Source of the DNA: Flavobacterium sp. MC2016-06
Lineage (GTDB): Bacteria > Bacteroidota > Bacteroidia > Flavobacteriales > Flavobacteriaceae
DNA length: 64,000 nt
Assembly: GCF_009711165.2 (NCBI RefSeq)
Contig: NZ_WMID02000020.1
Span: forward strand, 1-64,000
Direction: 5' to 3'
The notes beneath the pieces are model-generated. The model searched no databases. It saw only the letters and a list, made by a program, of their open reading frames with translations, and was not told the origin of the DNA. The translations under genes were made by a program, and so were the position numbers. Below, piece after piece: positions 52,904 to 61,477 of the stretch. How positions within the stretch are numbered: position 1 is the first letter of the stretch; each line of letters starts with the position of its first letter.

Positions 52904-55096
52904 ATGTTTCATTATAGATTTTGTTTTTTAATTTTTGTTTTTCTAAATATATTCTGTCTTAAGTCATCGGCTCAGACTAGTACTATATCGATTGCAAAGG
53001 TTAAAGATTTGACTAAACAGGCTTGTGATTATTTAGATGAAACTAATTACGAAAAATCCTTAAAGAAATCTGGAATTGCTCTGCACTATGCGTTCAATCT
53101 GAAAAATGATACCTTGATTGCAAGAAACTACAATATAATCGGGATTAATTTTCATGATTTAGGCGAAGTTGATAAGGCAGCTTTTTTTTATAAGAAAGCA
53201 TTATTCTATGCAGAGCGATCTAATATTGTTAGTTTAAGGATGATGATAACCAGTAATTTAGGGAATTTGTATTTTTTTGAAAAAAAAATGTATAATGTAG
53301 GCATTACCTATTACAAGGAGTCATTGAAATTTGGCAAGCAGCAAAAATATTTAAAAGAAATTGCTATAACGAACCTTAACATAGTTTGGTCGTATTTTAA
53401 AATTGAAAATTACAAAGAGGGATTTCCTTATTTAAAATACATTAATGAGCATCAAAATGATTTAAAAGGCAGGTCAAACGATATTGCTTTAAATTTTTTA
53501 AACGGAATGTATTGGTCGAATGAAAATGATAATGAAAAGGCAGATAAATATTTTTTAAAAGCGGTTTCTTTTAGTCATTCCGAAGATGAAATACAGGATT
53601 TGTCTTATGCACATTTAGAGTATTCGAAATTTTTGGCTAAGATTGGCAAACATGATCAGGCTTATTCCCATTTGCTTACTTACAATCAAATAACACAGCA
53701 GATTTATAATGATGAGAAACTGAAAAAAGCCGCTGTTGCGGGCTTTAATCTAGAATTGAACGAATACAAAAGACAAATTGATAAGATTGAAAATGAAAAA
53801 TCAATGCAATATCAAAGTCTGAAAAAATCGAGAATCATTGTAGTTTTATTTGTGCTGATCTCCTTTATTCTGCTATTCTTGATTATTACGTTGGTTAAGA
53901 ATATTAGATACAAAAAAGAACATAATTTAGAGCTTCTGCGAGCAAAAGAAATGGCAGAAGAAGCTTCTCTTCTCAAAACACAATTTATTTCGACTATAAG
54001 CCACGAATTGCGTACGCCGCTGTATGGCGTTGTTGGAATAACCAACATGCTGCTCGAAGAACATAAAGAATTATCGCGCAGCCAGCATTTGAGTTCGTTA
54101 AAATTCTCAGCAAGATATTTATTGTCCTTAGTAAATGATCTTCTTCAAATTAATAAAATTGAAGAAAATAAAGTTGTATTAGAAAATCTGACTTTTAATA
54201 TTTCAGATGAAATTACAATGATTAAAAATTCGCTTTCTTTTTTATCACAAAAGAACAATAACAAAATTACGATAGAAATAGATCCTAATATTCCTGAATA
54301 CTTAATTGGAGATAAACTGCGTTTAGCTCAGGTTTTGATGAATTTGGTTAGTAATGCATTAAAATTTACTAAAGACGGAGAAGTTGAAATCATTATAAAA
54401 CTTAGTAAGGTAGAAGGAAAACTGCATTATTTAGATTTTCTTATAAAAGATAATGGTGTTGGAATTGCAACTGTAGATCAAGGTAAGATTTTTGAAAAAT
54501 TTGTTCAAGTAGGAAGAAAGGAAGAAGATTACCAAGGAACAGGATTAGGTTTGAGTATTGTAAAACGACTGCTGGGACTTTTTGGAAGCACAATTAGTTT
54601 AGAAAGTGATATTGGTGAAGGAACTGCTTTTTCTTTTATTATTCCTTTTGAGCACGATCCTCTAAAAACAAAAAAAATTATTGAAGAAATTGAAGTTGAT
54701 TTAACTTCAGACGAAATTTATAAGATTTTGATTGTTGAAGATAATCATATCAATCAGTTGGTTACCAGAAAGATAATTGAAAAAAATAATTATATCTGCC
54801 ATGTTGTAGATGATGGTTTTGGAGCTCTGAAAATATTAGAAGACGAAAAGTTTGATCTTATTTTGATGGATATTAATATGCCCTTGATGAATGGATTTGA
54901 AACAACAAAAAGAATACGTCTGCAAGGAATTTCAACGCCGGTTGTAGCTTTAACAGCTTTTGATAAAGATGAGATCACAGATGAAGCTATTTCGTCTGGA
55001 ATAAATGATATTATCATTAAACCGTTTGAGCCTGTAAAACTGTTTAAAATTATGAATTACTTAATAAAAGAAGCCGAAAAAGTTGATTTACTATAA
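52904..55096 (+). CDS. Hybrid sensor histidine kinase with TPR sensor and receiver
   Basis: A 730-residue signalling protein. A signal peptide or first membrane anchor (1-24) is followed by a TPR-rich extracytoplasmic region (about 30-300; ALHYAFNLKNDTLIARNYNI, AFFYKKALFYAERSN). A membrane helix follows (about 308-330) and a coiled-coil linker. The HisKA domain has His367 in FISTISHELRTPLYGVVG. The HATPase_c domain has an N-box (VLMNLVSNALKFTKDG) and Gly-rich ATP lid (GVGIA, GTGLGLSI). The C-terminal receiver has Asp656 in LILMDINMPLMNG and Lys in IIKPFEP. No DNA-binding output is fused and the partner is unknown. Confidence 0.95.
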   Translation: MFHYRFCFLIFVFLNIFCLKSSAQTSTISIAKVKDLTKQACDYLDETNYEKSLKKSGIALHYAFNLKNDTLIARNYNIIGINFHDLGEVDKAAFFYKKALFYAERSNIVSLRMMITSNLGNLYFFEKKMYNVGITYYKESLKFGKQQKYLKEIAITNLNIVWSYFKIENYKEGFPYLKYINEHQNDLKGRSNDIALNFLNGMYWSNENDNEKADKYFLKAVSFSHSEDEIQDLSYAHLEYSKFLAKIGKHDQAYSHLLTYNQITQQIYNDEKLKKAAVAGFNLELNEYKRQIDKIENEKSMQYQSLKKSRIIVVLFVLISFILLFLIITLVKNIRYKKEHNLELLRAKEMAEEASLLKTQFISTISHELRTPLYGVVGITNMLLEEHKELSRSQHLSSLKFSARYLLSLVNDLLQINKIEENKVVLENLTFNISDEITMIKNSLSFLSQKNNNKITIEIDPNIPEYLIGDKLRLAQVLMNLVSNALKFTKDGEVEIIIKLSKVEGKLHYLDFLIKDNGVGIATVDQGKIFEKFVQVGRKEEDYQGTGLGLSIVKRLLGLFGSTISLESDIGEGTAFSFIIPFEHDPLKTKKIIEEIEVDLTSDEIYKILIVEDNHINQLVTRKIIEKNNYICHVVDDGFGALKILEDEKFDLILMDINMPLMNGFETTKRIRLQGISTPVVALTAFDKDEITDEAISSGINDIIIKPFEPVKLFKIMNYLIKEAEKVDLL

Positions 55097-55193
55097 CACG
55101 AATTTCACGAATTGCCACTAATTAGGTTGTGGAATTAATTTCACAAACGATGGTTATCCCATTAAAATTTGTGCAAATTCTTGAAATACGTGT
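55096..55193. repeat. Dispersed repeat with inverted ends, family R2 copy 1
   Basis: The left end ACACGAATTTCACGAATT (55096-55113) and the right end AATTCTTGAAATACGTGT (55176-55193) are inverted repeats with 16 of 18 matches. The element begins at the stop codon of the hybrid kinase gene. A related element is at 61400. Confidence 0.65.
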
Positions 55194-55221
55194 TTAAATT
55201 ATAATAGTTGTAACGCTAGTA

Positions 55222-56472
55222 TTAGTACCAGCGTTTTTTATTTTGTTTAGAAGCATTAGATTTTCTCGATTTGTGAGCACCACCGCTTCGGTTTGAGTTT
55301 TTAGGTTTTTCAGCCGTTGCTTCTGGACTTCCAGAATGCCATTGATAAGGATGATCTGTAATGGTTTTTACATCAACTTTTATCAATTTCTGAATATCTT
55401 TCCAATAAGGTTCTTCGTCTTTACCGCAGAAAGAAATAGCAATTCCGCCATTACCAGCACGTCCAGTACGTCCAATTCTATGCACGTAAGTCTCAGGAAT
55501 GTTTGGTAAATCAAAATTAATAACATAAGGTAGTTGGTCAATATCAATTCCTCTCGCAGCAATATCTGTAGCGACAAGTACACCAACTTCTTTGTTCTTA
55601 AAAGCATCTAAAACACGTTGTCTTGCATTTTGAGATTTATCTCCGTGAATAGCTTCTGCAGGAATATCTTTTTTACGAAGCGCTTTTACAACATTATCAG
55701 CACCGTGTTTAGTTCTTGAAAAAACCAATACGTTTGATAAATTTTCGTTTTGTATTAAATGATATAGTAAATTTCTTTTCTCTGTTTTTTCAACAAAATA
55801 AACGCGTTGTTCTACATTTTCGGCAGTAGAAGATACAGGAGAAACTTCAACTTTTGCGGGATCTTTCAAAAACATTTCTGCCAGTTCGCGTATAGCAATA
55901 GGCATTGTAGCAGAGAATAATAAAGTCTGTCTGTTTTTAGGCGTAAGTTTTACAATCTTTTTTACATCGTTTATAAAACCCATATCCAGCATTTGGTCGG
56001 CTTCATCTAGAACCAAAGTATGCAAATGGTCTAAGTCAATAAAACCTTGCTTTTGCAGGTCTAGTAATCTTCCTGGTGTTGCAACCAAAATATCAATTCC
56101 TTTTTTTAAGGTGTCAACTTGCGGGTTTTGAGAAACACCTCCAAAAATAGTCAATTGCATTAAATTGGTGTATTTTGCATAAGTGTCAAAACTTTCTCCA
56201 ATTTGTACCGCCAATTCGCGGGTTGGAGTAACTATAAGGGCACGAATTACTTTGGCTTTTTTAGTAGAACCAACAATTCTGTGTAATTGATGTATAATTG
56301 GGATTGCAAATGCAGCAGTTTTTCCAGTACCAGTCTGCGCACAGCCAATAAGGTCTCTTCCGGCTAAAACGATCGGAATAGATTGTTCTTGTATTGGTGT
56401 AGGGTTTAGGTAGCCTTCTTCAAATACGGCTTTTTGTATACTTTTTGAAAGTGATAAATCTTCGAATAACAT
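55222..56472 (-). CDS. DEAD-box RNA helicase (RhlE-like)
   Basis: A 416-residue ATP-dependent RNA helicase. Motifs in order: Q motif FEEGYLNPTPIQEQSIP, Walker A AQTGTGKTAAFAIP, PTRELAVQI, TPGRLLD, DEADQMLDMGF (motif II), SATMP, VLVFSRTKHGADNV, ATDIAARGIDI, and HRIGRTGRAG. A basic, Ser/Asn/Lys-rich tail (SNRSGGAHKSRKSNASKQNKK) probably binds RNA. I use the ATG at 56472 (MLFEDLSLS...), which fits the family; an earlier TTG at 56520 adds an unrelated leader. Confidence 0.95.
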   Translation of the reverse strand: MLFEDLSLSKSIQKAVFEEGYLNPTPIQEQSIPIVLAGRDLIGCAQTGTGKTAAFAIPIIHQLHRIVGSTKKAKVIRALIVTPTRELAVQIGESFDTYAKYTNLMQLTIFGGVSQNPQVDTLKKGIDILVATPGRLLDLQKQGFIDLDHLHTLVLDEADQMLDMGFINDVKKIVKLTPKNRQTLLFSATMPIAIRELAEMFLKDPAKVEVSPVSSTAENVEQRVYFVEKTEKRNLLYHLIQNENLSNVLVFSRTKHGADNVVKALRKKDIPAEAIHGDKSQNARQRVLDAFKNKEVGVLVATDIAARGIDIDQLPYVINFDLPNIPETYVHRIGRTGRAGNGGIAISFCGKDEEPYWKDIQKLIKVDVKTITDHPYQWHSGSPEATAEKPKNSNRSGGAHKSRKSNASKQNKKRWY

Positions 56473-56606
56473 ATCTTCAGTGTTAAGATTTTTAGTTTTA
56501 AGTACTAAAAATCTGTGCAAAGATAGGTTTATTCGGTCAATCGTTTATTTGAATTGACTTTTATTTGGCAAAAGGACTAATTTTCAGCCGTTAATACAAC
56601 TGAAAA

Positions 56607-57644
56607 TTAATCTCTTTCGTTATTCGCTTTTATAAAATCGGTTACCAAATATCCAATTAATTTACCAATTAAATTATTGTTTGGCGAATTGTCTAAATCT
56701 GGTGCGCCTTCGCAAATGTGTAAATAGGTTGCATTTTTATGCTGTGCAAAAAAGGATATAAATTGGCGTACTTCTTCAACAGAAAAGCCGCTTATTGTCA
56801 TAGCACTGCTGGCAATATTCGGAATAGCATCTAAATCTATCTCAATTCCAAAAGCATCATTTTTTATAAAATCTAAAGCATGAATCATTTCGTTATTAAA
56901 ATTCTTCTCTTTGCGGATATTTACACTATCATATGTATTATAACGTACACGATCTTCTAGTTTTTTGATAATATCTAAAACACTTTTTGAAGTATAGTTT
57001 TCGTGTAAACCAAAAATGAAATATTTTTTTAAGAAACCTTCTTCATAGGCATAAGAAAAACCATTGCCACTATGACGGCCTTCTAAAATTCTAAAATCAG
57101 AATGAGCATCAAAATTAATTGCATTTACTGGTTTTCCTTTGGCTAAAGCCGATCCTTTAATATTTCCGTAAGCATTGTTATGTCCGCCTCCAATAATAAT
57201 AGGTGTTTTTCCAGCTTTTACAATCGTAAAAATAATATGAGAAACTTCTTTATCTATTTTTTCAACCAACTGACTTAATTTAGAACGATCGTCGATGTCG
57301 TTAAAATCTAAGTTTTCAACCTCACGCATTTCTTCGGCAACATTAATATGTCCTAAAACAATAATCTGGCTTCCTTTAGAAAAACGATTGTGTTGTATAT
57401 TGGCAATACTCTTTATAGCGCTTTCCCACGCAGATGCAGCTCCAGGTCTTCCGTAATTAGCGCGCACGCCAATATCTTCTGGAATTCCCAAAAGCACATA
57501 CTTAGCTTCACTTTCTTTGAGAAATTCAACTTTATCGATTCCTTTAGGAATCACAATCATTTTTTCTCCAAACTTTATTTCACCGCTTCTATGATTTGTG
57601 ACTTTCGCTAAATCATTTACAGTAAAAGGTATTAATTTCTCCAT
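56607..57644 (-). CDS. hutG: Arginase-family ureohydrolase, probably formimidoylglutamase HutG
   Basis: A 345-residue binuclear-manganese enzyme. Metal ligands are visible in IIIGGGHNNAYG (His), INFDAHSDFR (Asp-His-Asp) and IEIDLDAIPN (two Asp). Arginase, agmatinase and formimidoylglutamase share these. Formimidoylglutamase, the last step of histidine breakdown to glutamate, is favoured because hutI (imidazolonepropionase) is encoded only 2.5 kb away on the same strand, with only the coiled-coil gene and an insertion sequence between. The assignment is by context. Confidence 0.8.
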   Translation of the reverse strand: MEKLIPFTVNDLAKVTNHRSGEIKFGEKMIVIPKGIDKVEFLKESEAKYVLLGIPEDIGVRANYGRPGAASAWESAIKSIANIQHNRFSKGSQIIVLGHINVAEEMREVENLDFNDIDDRSKLSQLVEKIDKEVSHIIFTIVKAGKTPIIIGGGHNNAYGNIKGSALAKGKPVNAINFDAHSDFRILEGRHSGNGFSYAYEEGFLKKYFIFGLHENYTSKSVLDIIKKLEDRVRYNTYDSVNIRKEKNFNNEMIHALDFIKNDAFGIEIDLDAIPNIASSAMTISGFSVEEVRQFISFFAQHKNATYLHICEGAPDLDNSPNNNLIGKLIGYLVTDFIKANNERD

Positions 57645-57742
57645 GAAAAAAATTTATTTTCCAAAAATAATATAATTGTAGTAACTTACGTTATTACCTT
57701 ATATTAATTCTTAAATTTGTTTTAAAGAAAATTTTTTTAAAT

Positions 57743-58621
57743 ATGGAAAACCCAAAGAACAACAACTCAAGTCTAAAAGCGGTAATCGCAGTTTTAGCAG
57801 TCCTACTGATTGGTAGCTTAGTCTACATTTTTAAACTTTCTTCTGATACAGAAGTAGTTAAAACAGAACTTACAACAACTTTGACAGAGAAAGAATCTGT
57901 TATGAAAGACTTGCAGGAATTAAAAGCCACTTACGATGCTGCAATCGCTGAAAACACTTCTATGTCTGACGAATTAATTCAAGAGAGAGATAAAGTTGTC
58001 GCTCTAATGGATGATTTGAACAAATCTAAAGGAGATGTGTCAAAATACAGATCTCAAGTTCAAGCAATGCAAGGTAAAATGAAAACTTTAGTTGCTGAAA
58101 ACGACGAATTGAAAAAACAAAATGGTGTTTTAACAGTTCAAAGAGATAGTACAATTGTAGTTTTAGGAGAATCTAAAAAATACAATGAAGTATTAGTAGG
58201 TCAAAACGAAGAATTGGCTAAAACTGTTGAAAAAGGTTCTAAACTATCAATCTTGAATACAAAAACTGCAGCTTACAAAATGAGAAGCTCAGGTAAACAA
58301 ATCGAAACTGATAAAGCAAGTCGTGCTGACGTTTTAAAAATCAGCTTTACTATTGCTGAAAACCAAATTGCAAAATCTGGAGATAAAACGTATTATGTAC
58401 AAGTTATCGATGCTAAAAGTAATGTTTTAGGAGATAAGAAAACAGAAAGTTTTGGAGATAACTCTTTAACTTATAGTTTTAAAACTGTAGTACAATACGA
58501 AAACAAATCTGTAAATGTTGTACAAGATTTACCAGGTAAAGATTTCGCTAAAGGAACTTATTTTATCAATGTTTTTGATAATGATGAGTTAGTTTCTAAA
58601 ACTAGTTTCTCTTTGAGATAA
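57743..58621 (+). CDS. Membrane-anchored coiled-coil protein (292 aa)
   Basis: One N-terminal membrane segment (about 11-31) is followed by a long coiled coil (about 35-170; SVMKDLQELKATYDAAIAEN, KYRSQVQAMQGKMKTLVAEN) and a C-terminal beta-rich domain (about 195-292; DVLKISFTIAENQIAKSGDKT, TYFINVFDNDELVSKTSFSLR). The domain order resembles flavobacterial envelope scaffold proteins, but no function is known. It is divergent from hutG. The IS150-type element is inserted a few bases after its stop, so its own terminator may have been displaced. Confidence 0.83.
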   Translation: MENPKNNNSSLKAVIAVLAVLLIGSLVYIFKLSSDTEVVKTELTTTLTEKESVMKDLQELKATYDAAIAENTSMSDELIQERDKVVALMDDLNKSKGDVSKYRSQVQAMQGKMKTLVAENDELKKQNGVLTVQRDSTIVVLGESKKYNEVLVGQNEELAKTVEKGSKLSILNTKTAAYKMRSSGKQIETDKASRADVLKISFTIAENQIAKSGDKTYYVQVIDAKSNVLGDKKTESFGDNSLTYSFKTVVQYENKSVNVVQDLPGKDFAKGTYFINVFDNDELVSKTSFSLR

Positions 58622-58698
58622 GAATAAATATTCTTAAAATACCACAAAAAAAGGTCTGTAAAATTAGACTGCACCCAAAAGTTTAGACGAATTTATAA

Positions 58699-59499
58699 TT
58701 AAATTTGATAATAATGAGCTCGATATTGTATCGGGCTCATTCCTTTTAGATTAAGTTTTATTCTATCATTATTATAGTAATTTATATATTCTTTTATTTC
58801 TTGTTTTAACTGGTTAATAGAGCTGTATTTATTAAGATAAAAGAGTTCTGATTTCAATATTCCAAAGAAATTTTCAATAATAGCATTATCAAGGCAATTT
58901 CCTTTTCTGGACATACTTTGCTTAATTCCTTTTTGTTTTAGTAAGGATTGATATTTCTCCATTTGGTATTGCCACCCTTGATCTGAGTGCAGTATTAAAT
59001 TAGTTTGATTTGGTATTTTAGCAAAAGACTTTTTAAGCATAGATAAAATTTGATTAAAATTAGGTCTTTCAGATAAATCATAGCTGATGATTTCTTCATT
59101 GAATAAATCAATTATAGGAGATAAATACAACTTCTTACCAGAGACATTAAATTCTGTGACATCTGTAGCCCATTTTTGATTAGGTGTGGTAGCTTTAAAA
59201 TTACGTTCTAATATATTTGGAGCTATTTTTCCTTGTTGTCCTTTGTAAGACTTGTATTTCTTTATCCTAATTAAACTTTTTAAACCTAAAAACTTCATTA
59301 ATCGCAATACCGTTTTATGATTAATTAAAATACCTTTATTTCTAATTTCTAAAGTAATTCTTCTGTAACCAAATCTTCCTTTATGCAGATGGTAAATCTG
59401 CTCAATTAGCATTTTTATGTCTTTATATTTATCAGTTATCTGCTGTTTTTTTTCGTAGTAATAATAACTGCTTCTTGCCATATTCATATGTTTTAACAT
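58699..59499 (-). CDS. IS150-type transposase OrfB (DDE integrase domain)
   Basis: 266 residues from the first ATG, carrying the rve catalytic core. The DDE residues are Asp in KWATDVTEF, Asp in LILHSDQGWQYQ and Glu in DNAIIENFFGILKSE. The C-terminus has the usual YINYYNNDRIKLNLKGMSPIQYR. The frame is open upstream of this ATG (ending IIELRHKYVLTTM) and overlaps orfA, so the working enzyme is probably the OrfAB fusion made by a -1 frameshift at A-AAA-AAG (59586-59592). Confidence 0.93.
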   Translation of the reverse strand: MLKHMNMARSSYYYYEKKQQITDKYKDIKMLIEQIYHLHKGRFGYRRITLEIRNKGILINHKTVLRLMKFLGLKSLIRIKKYKSYKGQQGKIAPNILERNFKATTPNQKWATDVTEFNVSGKKLYLSPIIDLFNEEIISYDLSERPNFNQILSMLKKSFAKIPNQTNLILHSDQGWQYQMEKYQSLLKQKGIKQSMSRKGNCLDNAIIENFFGILKSELFYLNKYSSINQLKQEIKEYINYYNNDRIKLNLKGMSPIQYRAHYYQI

Positions 59500-59531
59500 A
59501 GTTGTTAAAACATATTTATGCCTTAATTCTA

Positions 59532-60059
59532 TTATGGCTTGTGCTTTATATTCTTGATTTCTTCGGCTTGAACTAAGGCATTGAACTTTTTTAAAAGAGC
59601 ATTCTCACATCGTAATGATTCTATCTCTAGTAAAAGTTCTTCTTCTCTAGTGAGAGGTTTCTTGATGTTGTTTTTGGCTCTTTTGAATGTCATCGATTTA
59701 GTTCTTCCTTTTGGTTTAGGTTCTAAGCCTGAGCTTCCATTTGCTTTAAAATCTTTTTGCCAGCGAATAATAATAGAGTCACTGGGAATATTAAATGCAA
59801 CACAGGCTTCTTTCAAAGATAAAGACTTCTCTTTAATTGTTTGCAATACAAGCTGTTTAAAATCAAAACTGTAAGATTGATTCTTTCTAGGTAAAAGACC
59901 TTCTTTACCTAATTTCTGATAGAAACTTATCCATTTACGAAGATTAGATGTTTGTAATTTATTGTCTTTCGCAACTGAATTAAGTGAACGATTTCCTTTT
60001 AAAACTTCGTTTACACAGCGAAGTTTGAAATCATAATTGTACTTGACTTTTCTTTCCAT
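59532..60059 (-). CDS. IS150-type transposase OrfA (HTH)
   Basis: 175 residues with two helix-turn-helix units for binding the IS ends: about 8-45 (DFKLRCVNEVLKGNRSLNSV) and about 66-105 (FKQLVLQTIKEKSLSLKEAC). A leucine-zipper helix at the end (REEELLLEIESLRCENALLK) mediates oligomerisation. The slippery A-AAA-AAG lies in the codons for LLKKF near residue 155. It is the first gene of the insertion sequence, reading on the minus strand. Confidence 0.93.
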   Translation of the reverse strand: MERKVKYNYDFKLRCVNEVLKGNRSLNSVAKDNKLQTSNLRKWISFYQKLGKEGLLPRKNQSYSFDFKQLVLQTIKEKSLSLKEACVAFNIPSDSIIIRWQKDFKANGSSGLEPKPKGRTKSMTFKRAKNNIKKPLTREEELLLEIESLRCENALLKKFNALVQAEEIKNIKHKP

Positions 60060-60145
60060 AAAAATGCCCCCAAATAGTGTCTAACTTTTTGGGGGCAGTT
60101 CAAATATTTTACAGACCTTTTTTTATAGGTGTTAAGTATCATTTT

Positions 60146-61384
60146 TTAAGTTAAAATTTCACCTTCTACAAAAACACTTTCAATTAAATTACTGCCAAAA
60201 GCATAAGGTATTTGATAAAAAGACGAAATAGGTTTTGTCAAGATTAGATTGGCTTTTTTACCTTTAGTAATACTACCATGAGTTTCTGATACTCCCATTG
60301 CATACGCACCGTTTATTGTGGCCGCATTTATAGCTTCTTCTGGAGTCATTTTCATTTTAATACAAGCTGTTGCAACAACAAAATTCATATTTCCAGATGG
60401 AGTAGAACCAGGATTGAAATCTGTTGCTAGAGCAAGTGGTAAACCAGCTTTAATCATTTCGCGCGCCGGCGTATAGGGAATACTTAAAAAATAAGAACAC
60501 GATGGCAATGCTACAGGCATTGTTTCGGAGTTTTTTAAAGCCTCAATGTCTTCTGGGTTCATTATTTCGAGATGATCTACAGAAAGGGCTTTAAATTTAA
60601 TTCCAGCCTGAATTCCTCCAATAGAATTAAACTGATTTACATGAATTTTAGGAATTAAACCGTATTGTATTCCTGCTTCCATAATTTTTTCGGTTTCTTC
60701 TACAGAAAAATAACCTGTTTCGCAGAAAACATCAACATAATCGGCTAACTTGTTTTGTGCAATTTCGGGAAGCATTTTAGTTATAATTTCATCAATATAA
60801 CCTGTTTTGTTTTCTTTATAATGAGATGGAAAAGCATGCGCTCCTAAAAAAGTTGCTTTTATCGTAATTAGATAATTTTCGGCAAGTTTTTTTATAACCC
60901 GAAGCATTTTCAATTCGCCTTCAACCGTTAATCCGTAACCTGATTTTATTTCAACAGCTCCAGTTCCTAAAAACATAACTTCTTCTAAGCGAACTTTTGA
61001 CTGCTCATAAATTTCTTCTTCCGAAGTTTCGTTGAGTTTTTTAGCCGAATTTAAAATACCGCCGCCGCGATTGGCAATTTCTTCATAAGTAAGTCCATTA
61101 ATTCGGTCTACAAATTCCTGCTCGCGATTACCAGCATAAACAATATGCGTGTGGCTGTCGCACCAAGACGGAAGAACAACACGCCCGTTGGCATCAATTA
61201 TTTTATCTGCTTCAATTGCGGGAAGGTTTTTCATTTCGCCAAAATCAGCAATAAGATTATCTTTTATAACTAGAAAAGCATTTTTGATAGTAGGAAGCAC
61301 TGCCATTTCGGTTCCTGAAACTTTTGTAATTGAAGTTTCGCGAACTTGAAGGAGTTCTTGTATGTTTTTTATTAATGTTATCAT
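60146..61384 (-). CDS. hutI: Imidazolonepropionase
   Basis: A 412-residue amidohydrolase that opens imidazolone-5-propionate to N-formimidoyl-glutamate in histidine degradation. Metal residues appear in the amidohydrolase signature DSHTHIVYAGNR, in ATFLGAHAFPSHYK and in KIHVNQFNSIGG; a further Asp is in ALATDFNPGSTPSGNM. I chose the ATG at 61384 (MITLIKN...), since the upstream TTG at 61408 falls inside an intergenic inverted repeat and adds nothing typical of the family. The IS lies 22 bp beyond its stop. Confidence 0.95.
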   Translation of the reverse strand: MITLIKNIQELLQVRETSITKVSGTEMAVLPTIKNAFLVIKDNLIADFGEMKNLPAIEADKIIDANGRVVLPSWCDSHTHIVYAGNREQEFVDRINGLTYEEIANRGGGILNSAKKLNETSEEEIYEQSKVRLEEVMFLGTGAVEIKSGYGLTVEGELKMLRVIKKLAENYLITIKATFLGAHAFPSHYKENKTGYIDEIITKMLPEIAQNKLADYVDVFCETGYFSVEETEKIMEAGIQYGLIPKIHVNQFNSIGGIQAGIKFKALSVDHLEIMNPEDIEALKNSETMPVALPSCSYFLSIPYTPAREMIKAGLPLALATDFNPGSTPSGNMNFVVATACIKMKMTPEEAINAATINGAYAMGVSETHGSITKGKKANLILTKPISSFYQIPYAFGSNLIESVFVEGEILT

Positions 61385-61399
61385 TGTAGATATTGTTAT

Positions 61400-61460
61400 A
61401 AAACACAAATTTCACAAATTATCACGAACTAATTCGAGAAATCTGTGAAATTTGTGTTTT
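61400..61460. repeat. Dispersed repeat with inverted ends, family R2 copy 2
   Basis: AAAACACAAATTTCACA (61400-61416) and its perfect 17-bp inverse (61444-61460) enclose AATTATCACGAACTAATTCG. The end sequence ACACAAATTTCACAAATT matches the copy at 55096 at 16 of 18 positions. It sits between hutI and the cyclotransferase gene. Confidence 0.7.
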
Positions 61461-61477
61461 TATTCTTTACTGTTTGT

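Larger units (their letters stand above)
58646..60124 (-). mobile_element. IS3-family (IS150-like) insertion sequence
   Basis: About 1.48 kb with both ends present. The inverted ends share AAAAAAAGGTCTGTAAAAT, and, after a short gap, ACTGCMCCCAAAA. The body carries orfA and orfB with a slippery A-AAA-AAG in orfA. All parts look intact, so it may be active. I could not define a clean target duplication: the bases outside the A/T runs differ. An alternative boundary at the internal TG...CA (58657-60113) is also possible. Confidence 0.88.

Noticed and set aside
61385..61408. TTG start for imidazolonepropionase
   Set aside because: It lies in an inverted-repeat element. The ATG at 61384 matches the normal N-terminus.
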